A stretch of DNA of 33,027 nt from a virus, in IMG/VR virus record IMGVR_UViG_3300010885_028674, positions 1-33,027 of that record; one strand, 5' to 3'. Each line of letters opens with the position of its first letter. Positions within the stretch are counted from its first letter, which is position 1. The notes below the pieces were generated by a model, which ran no database searches, had not been told where the DNA came from, and was given only the letters and a program-made list of their open reading frames with translations. The translations under genes and the position numbers were made by a program. Below, piece after piece: positions 13,964 through 21,489 of this stretch.

Positions 13964-14494
13964 ATGAAAATAATGTTGACCGAAAATCAATTTGACGAAG
14001 TTGTTGAACTTGAAAGTTATAAGAAAAATTTTTTTAAATATTGGGATAAATTTGGTGCAAAATATAATGACCAAATGTTAAAATTATTTGGTTTAAGTCG
14101 AGGGACAATACCATCATCCTTAATTTCACGATGGTTAAGAGAATATCTTGGTGAAACTAGTATGGGGATTATGAAAAAGTTTTTCAGTGAATCAAAACAT
14201 ATAATAGATGATTGTGGTGGATATAATTTCATATTTACAATTGATAATTATCGTAGAGATGGACACCAATTTGAAATTACCTTAACGGTTGATGACATTA
14301 ATGGTAGTGTCGATTTAATAATGACGGGTGGTGGAGAACACAATCTTAGGGACGCGATAAATAATGAAGAGTATGGGTGGGAAGTCGATAATGAAGTCGA
14401 GGATTGTATTTACGATTATTTTATTGAAAAAATAGAAAATACAACAGGATTCTCATTTGTTATTGAAAAAATTAAGTACCAATCATTTCGTTAA
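13964..14494 (+). CDS. Tagged 176-aa protein of unknown function
   Basis: An in-frame extension to 13877 exists but would overlap the divergent gene. The motif spacing and tag (MKIMLTENQFDEVVELESYK) support ATG 13964. The body has a helical segment (SSLISRWLREYLGETSMGIM) and a beta-rich acidic half (HQFEITLTVDDINGSVDLIM). No family was recognised. Confidence 0.7.
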   Translation: MKIMLTENQFDEVVELESYKKNFFKYWDKFGAKYNDQMLKLFGLSRGTIPSSLISRWLREYLGETSMGIMKKFFSESKHIIDDCGGYNFIFTIDNYRRDGHQFEITLTVDDINGSVDLIMTGGGEHNLRDAINNEEYGWEVDNEVEDCIYDYFIEKIENTTGFSFVIEKIKYQSFR

Positions 14495-14520
14495 AGAATA
14501 ATTTTTCTTATTTTTATCAT

Positions 14521-14913
14521 ATGGAAAATTATTTTATTAATAAAGATGAAATGAATCAATTTTTAGAATCCATCGGAGGTTTAGAAAATGGTTTTTATAG
14601 TGATAGACCCCCAATAAAAGACTGTAGATATTTTGGAGTGGGTGAAGGTTGGTATGGTATCGTTAAAGAACTTATTGAAGACTTAATTAAACTTGGGTGG
14701 AATAAACAAGTGTGTCAGGTTAAAGAAAAATTTGGAGGTCTTAGATTCTATATTAATGATGGAGATAATGAAATACATGATATAATAATTGGTGCGGAAA
14801 AAAAGAGTTACGAAGTTTGTGAAAAATGCGGTAACCATGGTGAAGTTAGAAATGACATTGGTTGGTATCTAACTCTTTGTGAAAACCATTATAAAGAAAC
14901 AAAAAAAAAATGA
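14521..14913 (+). CDS. 130-aa phage zinc-finger protein
   Basis: The C-terminal half contains CQVKEKFGGLRFYI followed by a zinc-ligand set C100-x2-C103 and C120-x2-H123 (CEKCGNHGE, then WYLTLCENH). This combination is familiar from many uncharacterised phage proteins, and the GW-Y-GIVKELI segment before it is also typical. Function is unknown. It may be a small nucleic-acid- or protein-binding zinc domain. Its stop overlaps the next start (ATGA). Confidence 0.75.
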   Translation: MENYFINKDEMNQFLESIGGLENGFYSDRPPIKDCRYFGVGEGWYGIVKELIEDLIKLGWNKQVCQVKEKFGGLRFYINDGDNEIHDIIIGAEKKSYEVCEKCGNHGEVRNDIGWYLTLCENHYKETKKK

Positions 14914-15530
14914 ATCCAAAAAAAATTTTAGAGTTATATCAGAAATATTTAAAAGACGGTCTATTCATTAGTGGAGTTAGATTAGTACCTTATAAGATAG
15001 ATAAAATTTATACAATTTATTATAAGATTGATAACCCTGATGATATCTCATATAGTGAAATGTCTTTAAGAGGATGGGTCACTGAAAGCTTAAATAAATT
15101 TTATGAGATTATAGGGTTTGACAACGAACCTATTTTTGAAATTTTAGGAGAATCTTATTATGTGAACGATTCGTTAATGAATGAATTAGGTGAATACTTG
15201 AAAACTGTGAAGAAGATAGTTTGTAATAATAATCTATTAATTGACATTGAACACAAAGGATTTTCAGTAGAATTTCATGGGGATAATAGTCTTCTAATTG
15301 AAAATTATGTCGTCCCTCTGAAAGCGATTATTAAATTAACTAATGGACGAGAAAAAAGAACAGATTTAGATTTTGCAATTGAGAGATATAAGAATCATCA
15401 AAAACTTAGTAAGTACGATGAAACCGAATTCAATTACATTCAGATTGATACAATATTGGAGAATAAAGAAGCTTTAATAGACCCTGAATGGATGGTTGAA
15501 TATGTTGTAACAAAATTCCAAACAATTTAG
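14910..15530 (+). CDS. 206-aa protein, paralogous in part to the gene at 16680-17366
   Basis: It overlaps the zinc-finger gene by four bases. Residues ~20-65 (GVRLVPYKID, then NPDDISYSEMSLRGWVTESL) align by eye with GVYLIPDIYP and NPNNLSYSIESLRNHVWDIF of the minus-strand gene ending at 17366. The two are probably diverged paralogues. There is no recognised function. The 3' end overlaps the convergent gene by four bases with no terminator between them. Confidence 0.65.
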   Translation: MNPKKILELYQKYLKDGLFISGVRLVPYKIDKIYTIYYKIDNPDDISYSEMSLRGWVTESLNKFYEIIGFDNEPIFEILGESYYVNDSLMNELGEYLKTVKKIVCNNNLLIDIEHKGFSVEFHGDNSLLIENYVVPLKAIIKLTNGREKRTDLDFAIERYKNHQKLSKYDETEFNYIQIDTILENKEALIDPEWMVEYVVTKFQTI

Positions 15531-15913
15531 ATTCCCTTAGACATTCTATACCATTGAGTACCACCCATACTATTAGGGTTGTTTCCGTGCATAACCTGAA
15601 GGTCTTCTAACCAATCAAATATTTTGACTCCATTAGAGTTATACACCTCAACTTGATAATCCTCATTAAGAATAGGAATTTTATCAAATGGTATTAATTT
15701 TGTAAAGTAATCTTTAACATGGTGGTCAATTAACCAAAAAACATCGACACTATCATATATTTCTTCTTTTGTTACTGGTTCATTAAGGTATAATTTATAA
15801 ATTAAAAATGACTCGTCCTTATTTAAAGAAACTTTAATTTCGTCAACAGACGGATAAACATCCATTGAATTAATAATTTTATTTAGGGCTGATAATTCCT
15901 GTTCTTTTGTCAT
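15527..15913 (-). CDS. 128-aa protein of unknown function
   Basis: This acidic protein follows the tagged 122-aa gene after two bases, so the two form a minus-strand pair. It starts TKEQELSALNKIINSMDVYP and ends NSMGGTQWYRMSKGI. No domain was recognised. Its stop overlaps the stop of the convergent plus-strand gene. Confidence 0.65.
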   Translation of the reverse strand: MTKEQELSALNKIINSMDVYPSVDEIKVSLNKDESFLIYKLYLNEPVTKEEIYDSVDVFWLIDHHVKDYFTKLIPFDKIPILNEDYQVEVYNSNGVKIFDWLEDLQVMHGNNPNSMGGTQWYRMSKGI

Positions 15914-15915
15914 AG

Positions 15916-16284
15916 TTAAAAAATATTTTTAGCATTTAAACCTGTCCTATCATTAAACCACTCTATTACAATTGGTTCATACTCATTACCAAACATATTA
16001 GATAGTAATTTAGTTACTTCATTATCAATAAATCTAAATGATGGTAAATACTGAAGTTCCTCATCATTCCATCCTCTATCGTGAGTCGGGTATTTGAAGT
16101 ATTCAATCACGTAGTTATCCTCAAAGTCTTCCTCCTCACCAAAATATATCATTTCAATATTATGACCCGTGTCCCAATCAAAAAATTCATCTTCATTCCA
16201 ATAAAAGTTTTCAAGGTCATAACGATTATCTAAGAATTTAAAAATGATGTCTTTTAATTTAGACTCTGTGATTATATATTTCAT
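15916..16284 (-). CDS. Tagged 122-aa protein, paralogue of the gene at 18438-18824
   Basis: The N-terminus MKYIITESKLKDIIFKFLDN and the end (LLSNMFGNEYEPIVIEWFND followed by LNAKNI) match the minus-strand gene at 18438-18824 (MKYLISESKIKNLIFDYLDN; PLSNLFGENNVKNYVKEWIN; LNATHL). The middle is acidic and divergent. Conserved tag and C-terminus around a variable centre suggest a family under diversification. A TATTTAT motif is five nt upstream. Confidence 0.75.
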   Translation of the reverse strand: MKYIITESKLKDIIFKFLDNRYDLENFYWNEDEFFDWDTGHNIEMIYFGEEEDFEDNYVIEYFKYPTHDRGWNDEELQYLPSFRFIDNEVTKLLSNMFGNEYEPIVIEWFNDRTGLNAKNIF

Positions 16285-16289
16285 ATTAA

Positions 16290-16296
16290 ATAAATA
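16290..16296 (-). promoter_or_regulatory. TATTTAT motif
   Basis: Minus strand, five nt before the ATG at 16284, within a 22-bp divergent spacer. Confidence 0.55.
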
Positions 16297-16306
16297 CTTA
16301 TACTAT

Positions 16307-16699
16307 ATGGAAATGGATAAAACAACTCAGAAAACATTGGACATGGTTCATAAATTATTAGATGGTACACATGTTTTTGAAGGTTGGTATTCTATGCCGT
16401 ATTCTTATAGTGACGATGATGTGGTTGATTATCAAATAAAATATAGAGCTAAGAAAGTTTCTATATGGAAAATGAAGAATGGGGAATGTCAGTATGAAGG
16501 AACAATTTATATTGAACCCTTAGAAATTTCTTTAGGGGTTAACGATGAATGGGAACACGGTTTTAGACAACATGATATATCTGAAAATATATGGGATGAT
16601 TTAGGTGAAAATACCATAAAAAAAGTATCAACAATATTACCACATGTATGTGTTGATTATGATTGGGATTATAAAAAACTTAATAACTCCAAATCTTAA
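16307..16699 (+). CDS. 130-aa protein of unknown function
   Basis: ATG 16307 is preferred, because the longer frame from 16244 runs through the divergent spacer and opposite gene. The protein starts EMDKTTQKTLDMVHKLLDGT and contains strand-like aromatic segments (FEGWYSMPYSYSDDDVVDYQ). It is acidic. It overlaps the convergent gene by 20 bases. No domain was recognised. Confidence 0.65.
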   Translation: MEMDKTTQKTLDMVHKLLDGTHVFEGWYSMPYSYSDDDVVDYQIKYRAKKVSIWKMKNGECQYEGTIYIEPLEISLGVNDEWEHGFRQHDISENIWDDLGENTIKKVSTILPHVCVDYDWDYKKLNNSKS

Positions 16700-17366
16700 G
16701 AATCTTTCCTTCTTTATTTAATGGTGAAATACTATTTGTAATATACATAAAACTATTGTCAAATAGTAGGGGATTATTTACGATAAAAGAAACCATTGGG
16801 TTAAATAAGGTATATTCGTAATCATTATAAAAATCATCATCCTCAAACAAATCACTTAACACTTCACCATCGGAACCCAATTCCTTGTCTGTATAGATAT
16901 GTCCTGTTTCTTTATTAGTACATTTTATAAATCTCATACCGACCTCGATAGTAAAATCTTCTGCAGGTGTAATACTAAACCAATCACATTTAATATTTGC
17001 ATGAAAATTTTTAAAATTGATTTCTGTAATTGTGTGCATTCTATTAGTTAACGTTTGAAAGTCTTCTTTATTAATAAAAAATTGATTATTTGGTTTGTAA
17101 AAATTACCAACTTTTTTATGGTAAGTACTAAATAATGAATCTTTCATTCCTGAACCAATGGTATCAGACAACTTACAAAAATCCTCAAATATGTCCCAAA
17201 CATGATTACGTAAACTTTCAATACTATAAGATAAATTATTAGGGTTTTTTACATTCCACCAAACCTCACCTTTATCGGGGTATATATCAGGTATTAAATA
17301 GACTCCATGGAAATCATATTTTGGTTTTAAAAATTTGGTCATGTAAAAGTTAATCTCATGTCTCAT
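16680..17366 (-). CDS. 228-aa protein, partial paralogue of the gene at 14910-15530
   Basis: It shares the N-terminal pattern G-V-x-L-x-P, then N-P-x-x-[IL]-S-Y-S-x-x-S-L-R, with the plus-strand gene at 14910. The C-terminal part (DDDFYNDYEYTLFNPMVSFI) appears specific. TATTTAT is four nt upstream of its ATG. The function is unrecognised. Confidence 0.65.
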   Translation of the reverse strand: MRHEINFYMTKFLKPKYDFHGVYLIPDIYPDKGEVWWNVKNPNNLSYSIESLRNHVWDIFEDFCKLSDTIGSGMKDSLFSTYHKKVGNFYKPNNQFFINKEDFQTLTNRMHTITEINFKNFHANIKCDWFSITPAEDFTIEVGMRFIKCTNKETGHIYTDKELGSDGEVLSDLFEDDDFYNDYEYTLFNPMVSFIVNNPLLFDNSFMYITNSISPLNKEGKILKIWSY

Positions 17367-17370
17367 ATTG

Positions 17371-17388
17371 ATAAATACTTATATTTAT
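17371..17388. promoter_or_regulatory. Divergent pair of TATTTAT motifs
   Basis: ATAAATA at 17371-17377 (minus strand, four nt from the start at 17366) and TATTTAT at 17382-17388 (plus strand, five nt from ATG 17394) are separated by four nt. Each divergent gene has its own copy at the usual distance. Confidence 0.6.
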
Positions 17389-17393
17389 TATTA

Positions 17394-17948
17394 ATGAACC
17401 AAGAAAGAAAAAAACAATTAACACAATTAGTTGATGAAAAAGGATTAAAAGGTACGAGTAAAGTTTTAGGGTTAACCCAAGTTGAGTTAGTTGTAATGCT
17501 TAATATACCAATTAATTATGAATTAGCTAATCAACTCCTATTTGATTTATACAATTTAGGTAAATTACCTGATGTTTATAGAGAGTATGAAATAATGGTT
17601 GATAAATATAACGGAACATTTGAATGGAGATTAGACTCAGAAACTGATTACTATGGTGATGATGACAAATATAAAGAAGCGTTTGGGGCTTACGCAACTC
17701 CTTTTTGGGATGGTTCAGATGACACACCTGTTGAGGCGATTTTTTATGTATTAGTAAAAAATGGTGAAACAATAATAGATAGAGAAATGGTGGGTGATTA
17801 TTTTGAATCACTCAAATCAGTGAAAGAATTTAAAAACTTAGAACATTTATTGGTGTGGTATCGAGATTTTTATTTACCAAATGTATATTATATTTTAAAT
17901 AGAGTTTTCCTAAGGGATATACGAGAAGAAAGTAAAGTTGGTCTTTAA
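17394..17948 (+). CDS. 184-aa protein with HTH-like N-terminal segment
   Basis: The first ~35 residues (KKQLTQLVDEKGLKGTSKVL, then LTQVELVVML) resemble the start of the 123-aa protein at 21890 (IKKIVDDLGVIKASQALSIS, then PIELSQQL). This looks like a short helix-turn-helix or adaptor module. The remaining acidic alpha/beta domain is unknown. ATG 17394 fits the motif spacing; the frame upstream overlaps the opposite gene. Confidence 0.65.
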   Translation: MNQERKKQLTQLVDEKGLKGTSKVLGLTQVELVVMLNIPINYELANQLLFDLYNLGKLPDVYREYEIMVDKYNGTFEWRLDSETDYYGDDDKYKEAFGAYATPFWDGSDDTPVEAIFYVLVKNGETIIDREMVGDYFESLKSVKEFKNLEHLLVWYRDFYLPNVYYILNRVFLRDIREESKVGL

Positions 17949-18436
17949 CTAATTCTTTTAACCGAATCTTTATCTAACTTAACATCATTCGTATCTGAGT
18001 CATAAATATCAGTATCTATGTGTTCACCATCCCACGGAGATATATCACCTTCGCTTTGCATTACCTCAGCAATTTCTAATAATGTTTTAGGACTATAAGA
18101 GGTACTCGTATGTTTAAAAGTTTGTCTCTGAGCAACAGTTTCATGGACATCAATTTCATATGTGTATGTACCAACTTTTGGACGTTTATTAACTATACCT
18201 TCACTGATAGATGGATTCATATTAATTAGGGTTATAATATAATCAAGGTCAATCCAATCACATTGACCTAAACCAAATATTGTAGATACTGAGTCACAAT
18301 CATCTCTGAACGATGAGTTATCAGCTAATGGTGAGTAGTCCGAGTTTTCAAAAGGGCCATCGTAAATTTTACCTAACTGAATAAAAAATTGTGATAACAT
18401 TTTATCACTTAATTGTTCTAATTTTGATTTTTCCAT
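17945..18436 (-). CDS. 163-aa acidic protein of unknown function
   Basis: It starts one base after the stop of the tagged gene at 18438 and forms a minus-strand pair with it, like the pair at 15527/15916. The sequence begins MEKSKLEQLSDKMLSQFFIQ and contains a helix with hydrophobic face (CDWIDLDYIITLINMNP). The tail is Asp-rich. No domain was recognised. It overlaps its convergent neighbour by four bases. Confidence 0.65.
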   Translation of the reverse strand: MEKSKLEQLSDKMLSQFFIQLGKIYDGPFENSDYSPLADNSSFRDDCDSVSTIFGLGQCDWIDLDYIITLINMNPSISEGIVNKRPKVGTYTYEIDVHETVAQRQTFKHTSTSYSPKTLLEIAEVMQSEGDISPWDGEHIDTDIYDSDTNDVKLDKDSVKRIS

Positions 18437-18437
18437 A

Positions 18438-18824
18438 TTAATTTGGTTCTAAATGAGTTGCGTTTAATTTAAAATTATTATTAATCCACTCTTTAACATA
18501 GTTCTTTACGTTATTTTCACCAAATAGATTAGAAAGTGGTTCGTATATGTAATGAGTTTCTAATTCTATTAATGGATAATACTCATCACCATAAGGAGAC
18601 TCCACCCCTACTAAATCCTCATATGATTCCGAATCTCTATAATACGTAAAAACAAAATCATAGTCAGGGTCTGTGTCATCATCCAAGTGAACGGTTTTAA
18701 AATACTCTTTAACGGCCGCAGGGTAACCTGTCCTATGTTCCTGAACTTCTTCAAATAAACTAGAATTATCTAAATAATCAAATATTAAATTTTTAATTTT
18801 GGATTCTGATATCAAGTATTTCAT
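18438..18824 (-). CDS. Tagged 128-aa protein, paralogue of the gene at 15916-16284
   Basis: It starts MKYLISESKIKNLIFDYLDN and ends with PLSNLFGENNVKNYVKEWIN and LNATHL, as described for its paralogue. A variable acidic centre (HLDDDTDPDYDFVF) separates the two conserved ends. A TATTTAT motif is five nt upstream. The function is unknown; the tag suggests packaging or another shared localisation. Confidence 0.75.
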   Translation of the reverse strand: MKYLISESKIKNLIFDYLDNSSLFEEVQEHRTGYPAAVKEYFKTVHLDDDTDPDYDFVFTYYRDSESYEDLVGVESPYGDEYYPLIELETHYIYEPLSNLFGENNVKNYVKEWINNNFKLNATHLEPN

Positions 18825-18829
18825 ATCAA

Positions 18830-18836
18830 ATAAATA
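18830..18836 (-). promoter_or_regulatory. TATTTAT motif
   Basis: Minus strand, five nt before the ATG at 18824. Confidence 0.55.
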
Positions 18837-18845
18837 TAATAAGAT

Positions 18846-18876
18846 TTTGTATTTTGGGAATAAATAAGTATATTTG
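18846..18876 (+). promoter_or_regulatory. Host-type promoter (TTTG-19-TATATTTG), near-leaderless
   Basis: TTTG at 18846-18849 and TATATTTG at 18869-18876 have ideal spacing. ATG 18882 is only five nt past the -7 box, so transcription probably starts at or beside the start codon. Confidence 0.75.
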
Positions 18877-18881
18877 TAACT

Positions 18882-19493
18882 ATGATAGATAATTTAGAAG
18901 ATATTAAGGGTTTACTTAACTTTGAAAAAGAAGGTGACTTTTATATGCTTTATGTGTTTAAAAGAAAGAAAGACCAACCTGAAGGAGAAAGGGATAATCA
19001 CCAATCAGTTCGTACTATCAAAACTTATTGTGTGGATAGTGTTCAGTATTTGGAAAAAAGATATGACGAGGTTAAGAAATTGTGTGAGTTGTTTAATGCT
19101 CGTGCTTACATTCACGTACAGAAACAAAACCACAGTGACGTTTCTTTAGATATGTTAGCAACACTTGCAGAAAGAATTAAGAATGGTGTTCACAATCAGA
19201 AAGGACTATTTGATAGTGTTGTTGGACAAATCAAGACTAATGAAAAAAGATGGATTATAGACATTGACGATGTATCAAAATTTAGTTTTGACCACGACTC
19301 TTATTACGCCTCAATGAGAGAATATATAATTGAATTACAACTTGAAGCAAATAAAACATTGGGGATGACTTTTATTAAAACTAAAAGTGGGTTTCATATC
19401 ATTACCCAACCATTCAATGTCATGAAGTTTAAAGAAAGATATCCTGATGTTGATATTCAAAAGAAAAACCCAACATTATTATTTGTACCATGA
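18882..19493 (+). CDS. Putative archaeo-eukaryotic primase-like protein
   Basis: The 203-aa protein contains RWIIDIDD (about 122-129, an acidic hhDhD-like motif) and, further on, TKSGFHIITQPFN, an S-G-x-H motif. In primase-polymerases of the AEP superfamily the acidic pair and the sGxH motif form the catalytic and nucleotide-binding sites. The order and spacing fit, but the protein is short and no third acidic motif is obvious. It could instead be a related non-catalytic domain. It starts a plus-strand run and overlaps the next gene by four bases. Confidence 0.55.
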   Translation: MIDNLEDIKGLLNFEKEGDFYMLYVFKRKKDQPEGERDNHQSVRTIKTYCVDSVQYLEKRYDEVKKLCELFNARAYIHVQKQNHSDVSLDMLATLAERIKNGVHNQKGLFDSVVGQIKTNEKRWIIDIDDVSKFSFDHDSYYASMREYIIELQLEANKTLGMTFIKTKSGFHIITQPFNVMKFKERYPDVDIQKKNPTLLFVP

Positions 19494-20086
19494 TAACTCA
19501 AGAATTAACAATAAGAGAATTAAATTTTCCTCATTCACACGATAAGAGGACTTTAATGTTGAATGATATTTTAAATAATATTGTTGGTAATAAAAATTAC
19601 CAAAAACATAATGTGTTTTGTGAGTTTAGGTGTAACTATCCAGGTCGTGATTATTATTTCTTCATAAAGACAAATCCATATATCAACTCAGATATTTTAT
19701 GTGAGTCAGTTTATTATTTGATTGAAGAAGTTTTGAATTGGTATGATTTATCGGACATTGAAAATTTTGAAGTGAAATTTGAGGAAGGTAACCGTAGAAT
19801 GAAATGTACTTATTATGATTTAGCTTGGTGGGGTTATAGTAGAAGTAACTCACCTTGGGGGAGAAAACCATCATATAGTGATGAAAAACTTGATAGAATA
19901 CATAAGTGGATGCAACGTAAGATGTATGACGAAAGACAAGAATATCAAGAAAAGATGACAAGAGCTTTAGGTGGTGGAAGAATGTTTTGCGAAAACACGG
20001 AACCTATTAACCAAAAAGTTATTCATAAACCTAAAGGTTTTATTATGAAAGTTAAAGAAATATTTGTAAATTTGTCTTATGTTTAA
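19490..20086 (+). CDS. 198-aa protein of unknown function
   Basis: It is coupled to the primase-like gene through ATGA. The sequence has an aromatic segment (YYDLAWWGYSRSNSPWGRKP) and a basic helix (IHKWMQRKMYDERQEYQEKM). The C-terminal 25 residues (QKVIHKPKGFIMKVKEIFVN) overlap the next start. No domain was recognised; a role beside the primase-like protein is only inferred. Confidence 0.65.
   Translation: MITQELTIRELNFPHSHDKRTLMLNDILNNIVGNKNYQKHNVFCEFRCNYPGRDYYFFIKTNPYINSDILCESVYYLIEEVLNWYDLSDIENFEVKFEEGNRRMKCTYYDLAWWGYSRSNSPWGRKPSYSDEKLDRIHKWMQRKMYDERQEYQEKMTRALGGGRMFCENTEPINQKVIHKPKGFIMKVKEIFVNLSYV
20067..20074 (+). promoter_or_regulatory. TAnnTTTG box (TAAATTTG) before the CCA-enzyme gene
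   Basis: The box ends four nt before the ATG at 20079 and lies inside the preceding gene. No clear -33 element is seen. Confidence 0.4.
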
Positions 20087-20807
20087 ATTCTATGAAGTAG
20101 GTGGTAAGGTCAGGGATGAGATTTTAGGTCTCCAATCTAAAGACGTGGACTATGTTGCGGTCCCGAGTGAAATTTTATTGGAGAAATATAAAAGTGCTCA
20201 TGAGATGTTTGTCATCTTGGAAACATATCTTACTAATGAGAAGTTTGAGATTTTCTTGTCAACACCTGATTGTTTCACCGTTAGAGCTAAGTTCCCCAAA
20301 GACCACAAGTATCAGGGAGTTGCAGACTTTGTAATGGCCCGTAAAGAGATTGGGTATGTGGAAGGTACAAGAACACCTATCGTTGTACCAGGAACCCTTA
20401 AAGATGATTTGGAACGTAGGGACTTTACCGTTAATGCAATGGCGAAAGGTGAGGATGGGGAGATTATAGATTTGTTTGATGGAATGAAGGACTTAGAGAA
20501 GATGGTTTTAAGTACTCCACTACCAACAAAACAAACATTTGATGATGACCCACTTCGTGTTTTAAGAGCGATTCGTTTCGCAATCACCAAAGGGTTTAGT
20601 TTGAAACACTTAGATTACTACATCAACAACTACGATTATGAAAATAAGATGAAGGTTGTTTCTTCTGAAAGAATCCGCGAAGAATTATACAAGTGTTTCA
20701 AACATGATACTATGGATACTTTGGACACTTTGAATGATTACCCAACACTTAAGAGATATATCTTCGAGAATAAATTAATGTGGTTAAAACCAACAATGGA
20801 ACAATAA
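20079..20807 (+). CDS. Compact CCA-adding enzyme / poly(A) polymerase family nucleotidyltransferase
   Basis: The 242-aa protein has class II nucleotidyltransferase signatures: GGKVRD (8-13), KDVDYV with D22 and D24 as metal ligands, DDLERRDFTVNAMA (~109-122), EIIDLFDGMKDLE and FDDDPLRVLRAIRFA (~154-168), then SSERIREEL. The family adds CCA to tRNA 3' ends or A tails to RNA. The head and neck are present, but the protein is far shorter than cellular enzymes (about 400 residues), so most of the body and tail domain is missing. All visible catalytic residues are kept. With smpB it suggests phage interference in RNA or translation. Confidence 0.88.
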   Translation: MFKFYEVGGKVRDEILGLQSKDVDYVAVPSEILLEKYKSAHEMFVILETYLTNEKFEIFLSTPDCFTVRAKFPKDHKYQGVADFVMARKEIGYVEGTRTPIVVPGTLKDDLERRDFTVNAMAKGEDGEIIDLFDGMKDLEKMVLSTPLPTKQTFDDDPLRVLRAIRFAITKGFSLKHLDYYINNYDYENKMKVVSSERIREELYKCFKHDTMDTLDTLNDYPTLKRYIFENKLMWLKPTMEQ

Positions 20808-20808
20808 T

Positions 20809-20976
20809 ATGGAAAAGAAATTTATAATCACCAATAACCAAGAAGAAATCCAATATTGGTTAGACTTAGGTTTTGAAATTGAGAAAATGGAGGCGTTGTA
20901 TATTGCAACAGGAGCGTTAAGTTCTTATGGTCGGTACGATGGAAAAATTGCAGTATATTTAATTAAAAAGGACTAA
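20809..20976 (+). CDS. 55-aa protein of unknown function
   Basis: The ORF begins one base after the CCA-enzyme stop and ends one base before the next start. It starts MEKKFIITNNQEEIQYWLDL, weakly reminiscent of the tag (F-I-I-T), and ends with a strand-like segment (GKIAVYLIKKD). Tight packing on both sides supports it as real. Confidence 0.65.
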   Translation: MEKKFIITNNQEEIQYWLDLGFEIEKMEALYIATGALSSYGRYDGKIAVYLIKKD

Positions 20977-20977
20977 C

Positions 20978-21253
20978 ATGCACACAAAACCATTATTACA
21001 GGATTTACAAGCAGTTGCAACATCTGATGAATGTATAACAATAACAATAGATAAAGATTTATCATTGGAAGGGTCAAAGTTATTAATCAAGGGTCCCGAA
21101 AGATTATTGATTATGTCACTGATACCAACGTCACATGATATTGATGTATGTGTGTATACAGGTAAACCAATGTTCGTTGAATTAGAAACCCCATCAGGAA
21201 CTTCGGTGCAATATGTAAAAAAATCGGGGAATAATTTTTATAATAATAATTAA
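20978..21253 (+). CDS. 91-aa protein of unknown function
   Basis: A small beta-rich protein (CITITIDKDLSLEGSKLLIK, then RLLIMSLIPTSHDIDVCVY) with no recognised motif. It is part of a tight run of small genes between 20.8 and 22.3 kb. Confidence 0.6.
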   Translation: MHTKPLLQDLQAVATSDECITITIDKDLSLEGSKLLIKGPERLLIMSLIPTSHDIDVCVYTGKPMFVELETPSGTSVQYVKKSGNNFYNNN

Positions 21254-21257
21254 GAAT

Positions 21258-21488
21258 ATGAAAAAAATAATATTAGGTTTATCCTTACTAACTTTAATTA
21301 GTTCTTGTAAGTTTAAAAATTACAAATACAGGATTGAAGGTAATGTCATGGTTAACGACACACTTTATCCCGCAATATGGTATACGGACACTATTTCATT
21401 TGATAATGATACCGCTTATTACTATAATAGTGATAGTAGTGAAGTAAGAATTTACCCACCATTCACCATACAAAAAAACACTAAATAA
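21258..21488 (+). CDS. Small lipoprotein
   Basis: The 76-aa protein has a lipoprotein signal: MKK, a hydrophobic stretch (IILGLSLLTL) and the lipobox ISSC, with Cys at residue 17. The mature part is rich in Tyr, Asp and Ser (IWYTDTISFDNDTAYYYNSD). It should be lipidated in the host envelope. Possible roles are superinfection exclusion or lysis timing, but nothing specific is seen. Confidence 0.75.
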   Translation: MKKIILGLSLLTLISSCKFKNYKYRIEGNVMVNDTLYPAIWYTDTISFDNDTAYYYNSDSSEVRIYPPFTIQKNTK

Positions 21489-21489
21489 T

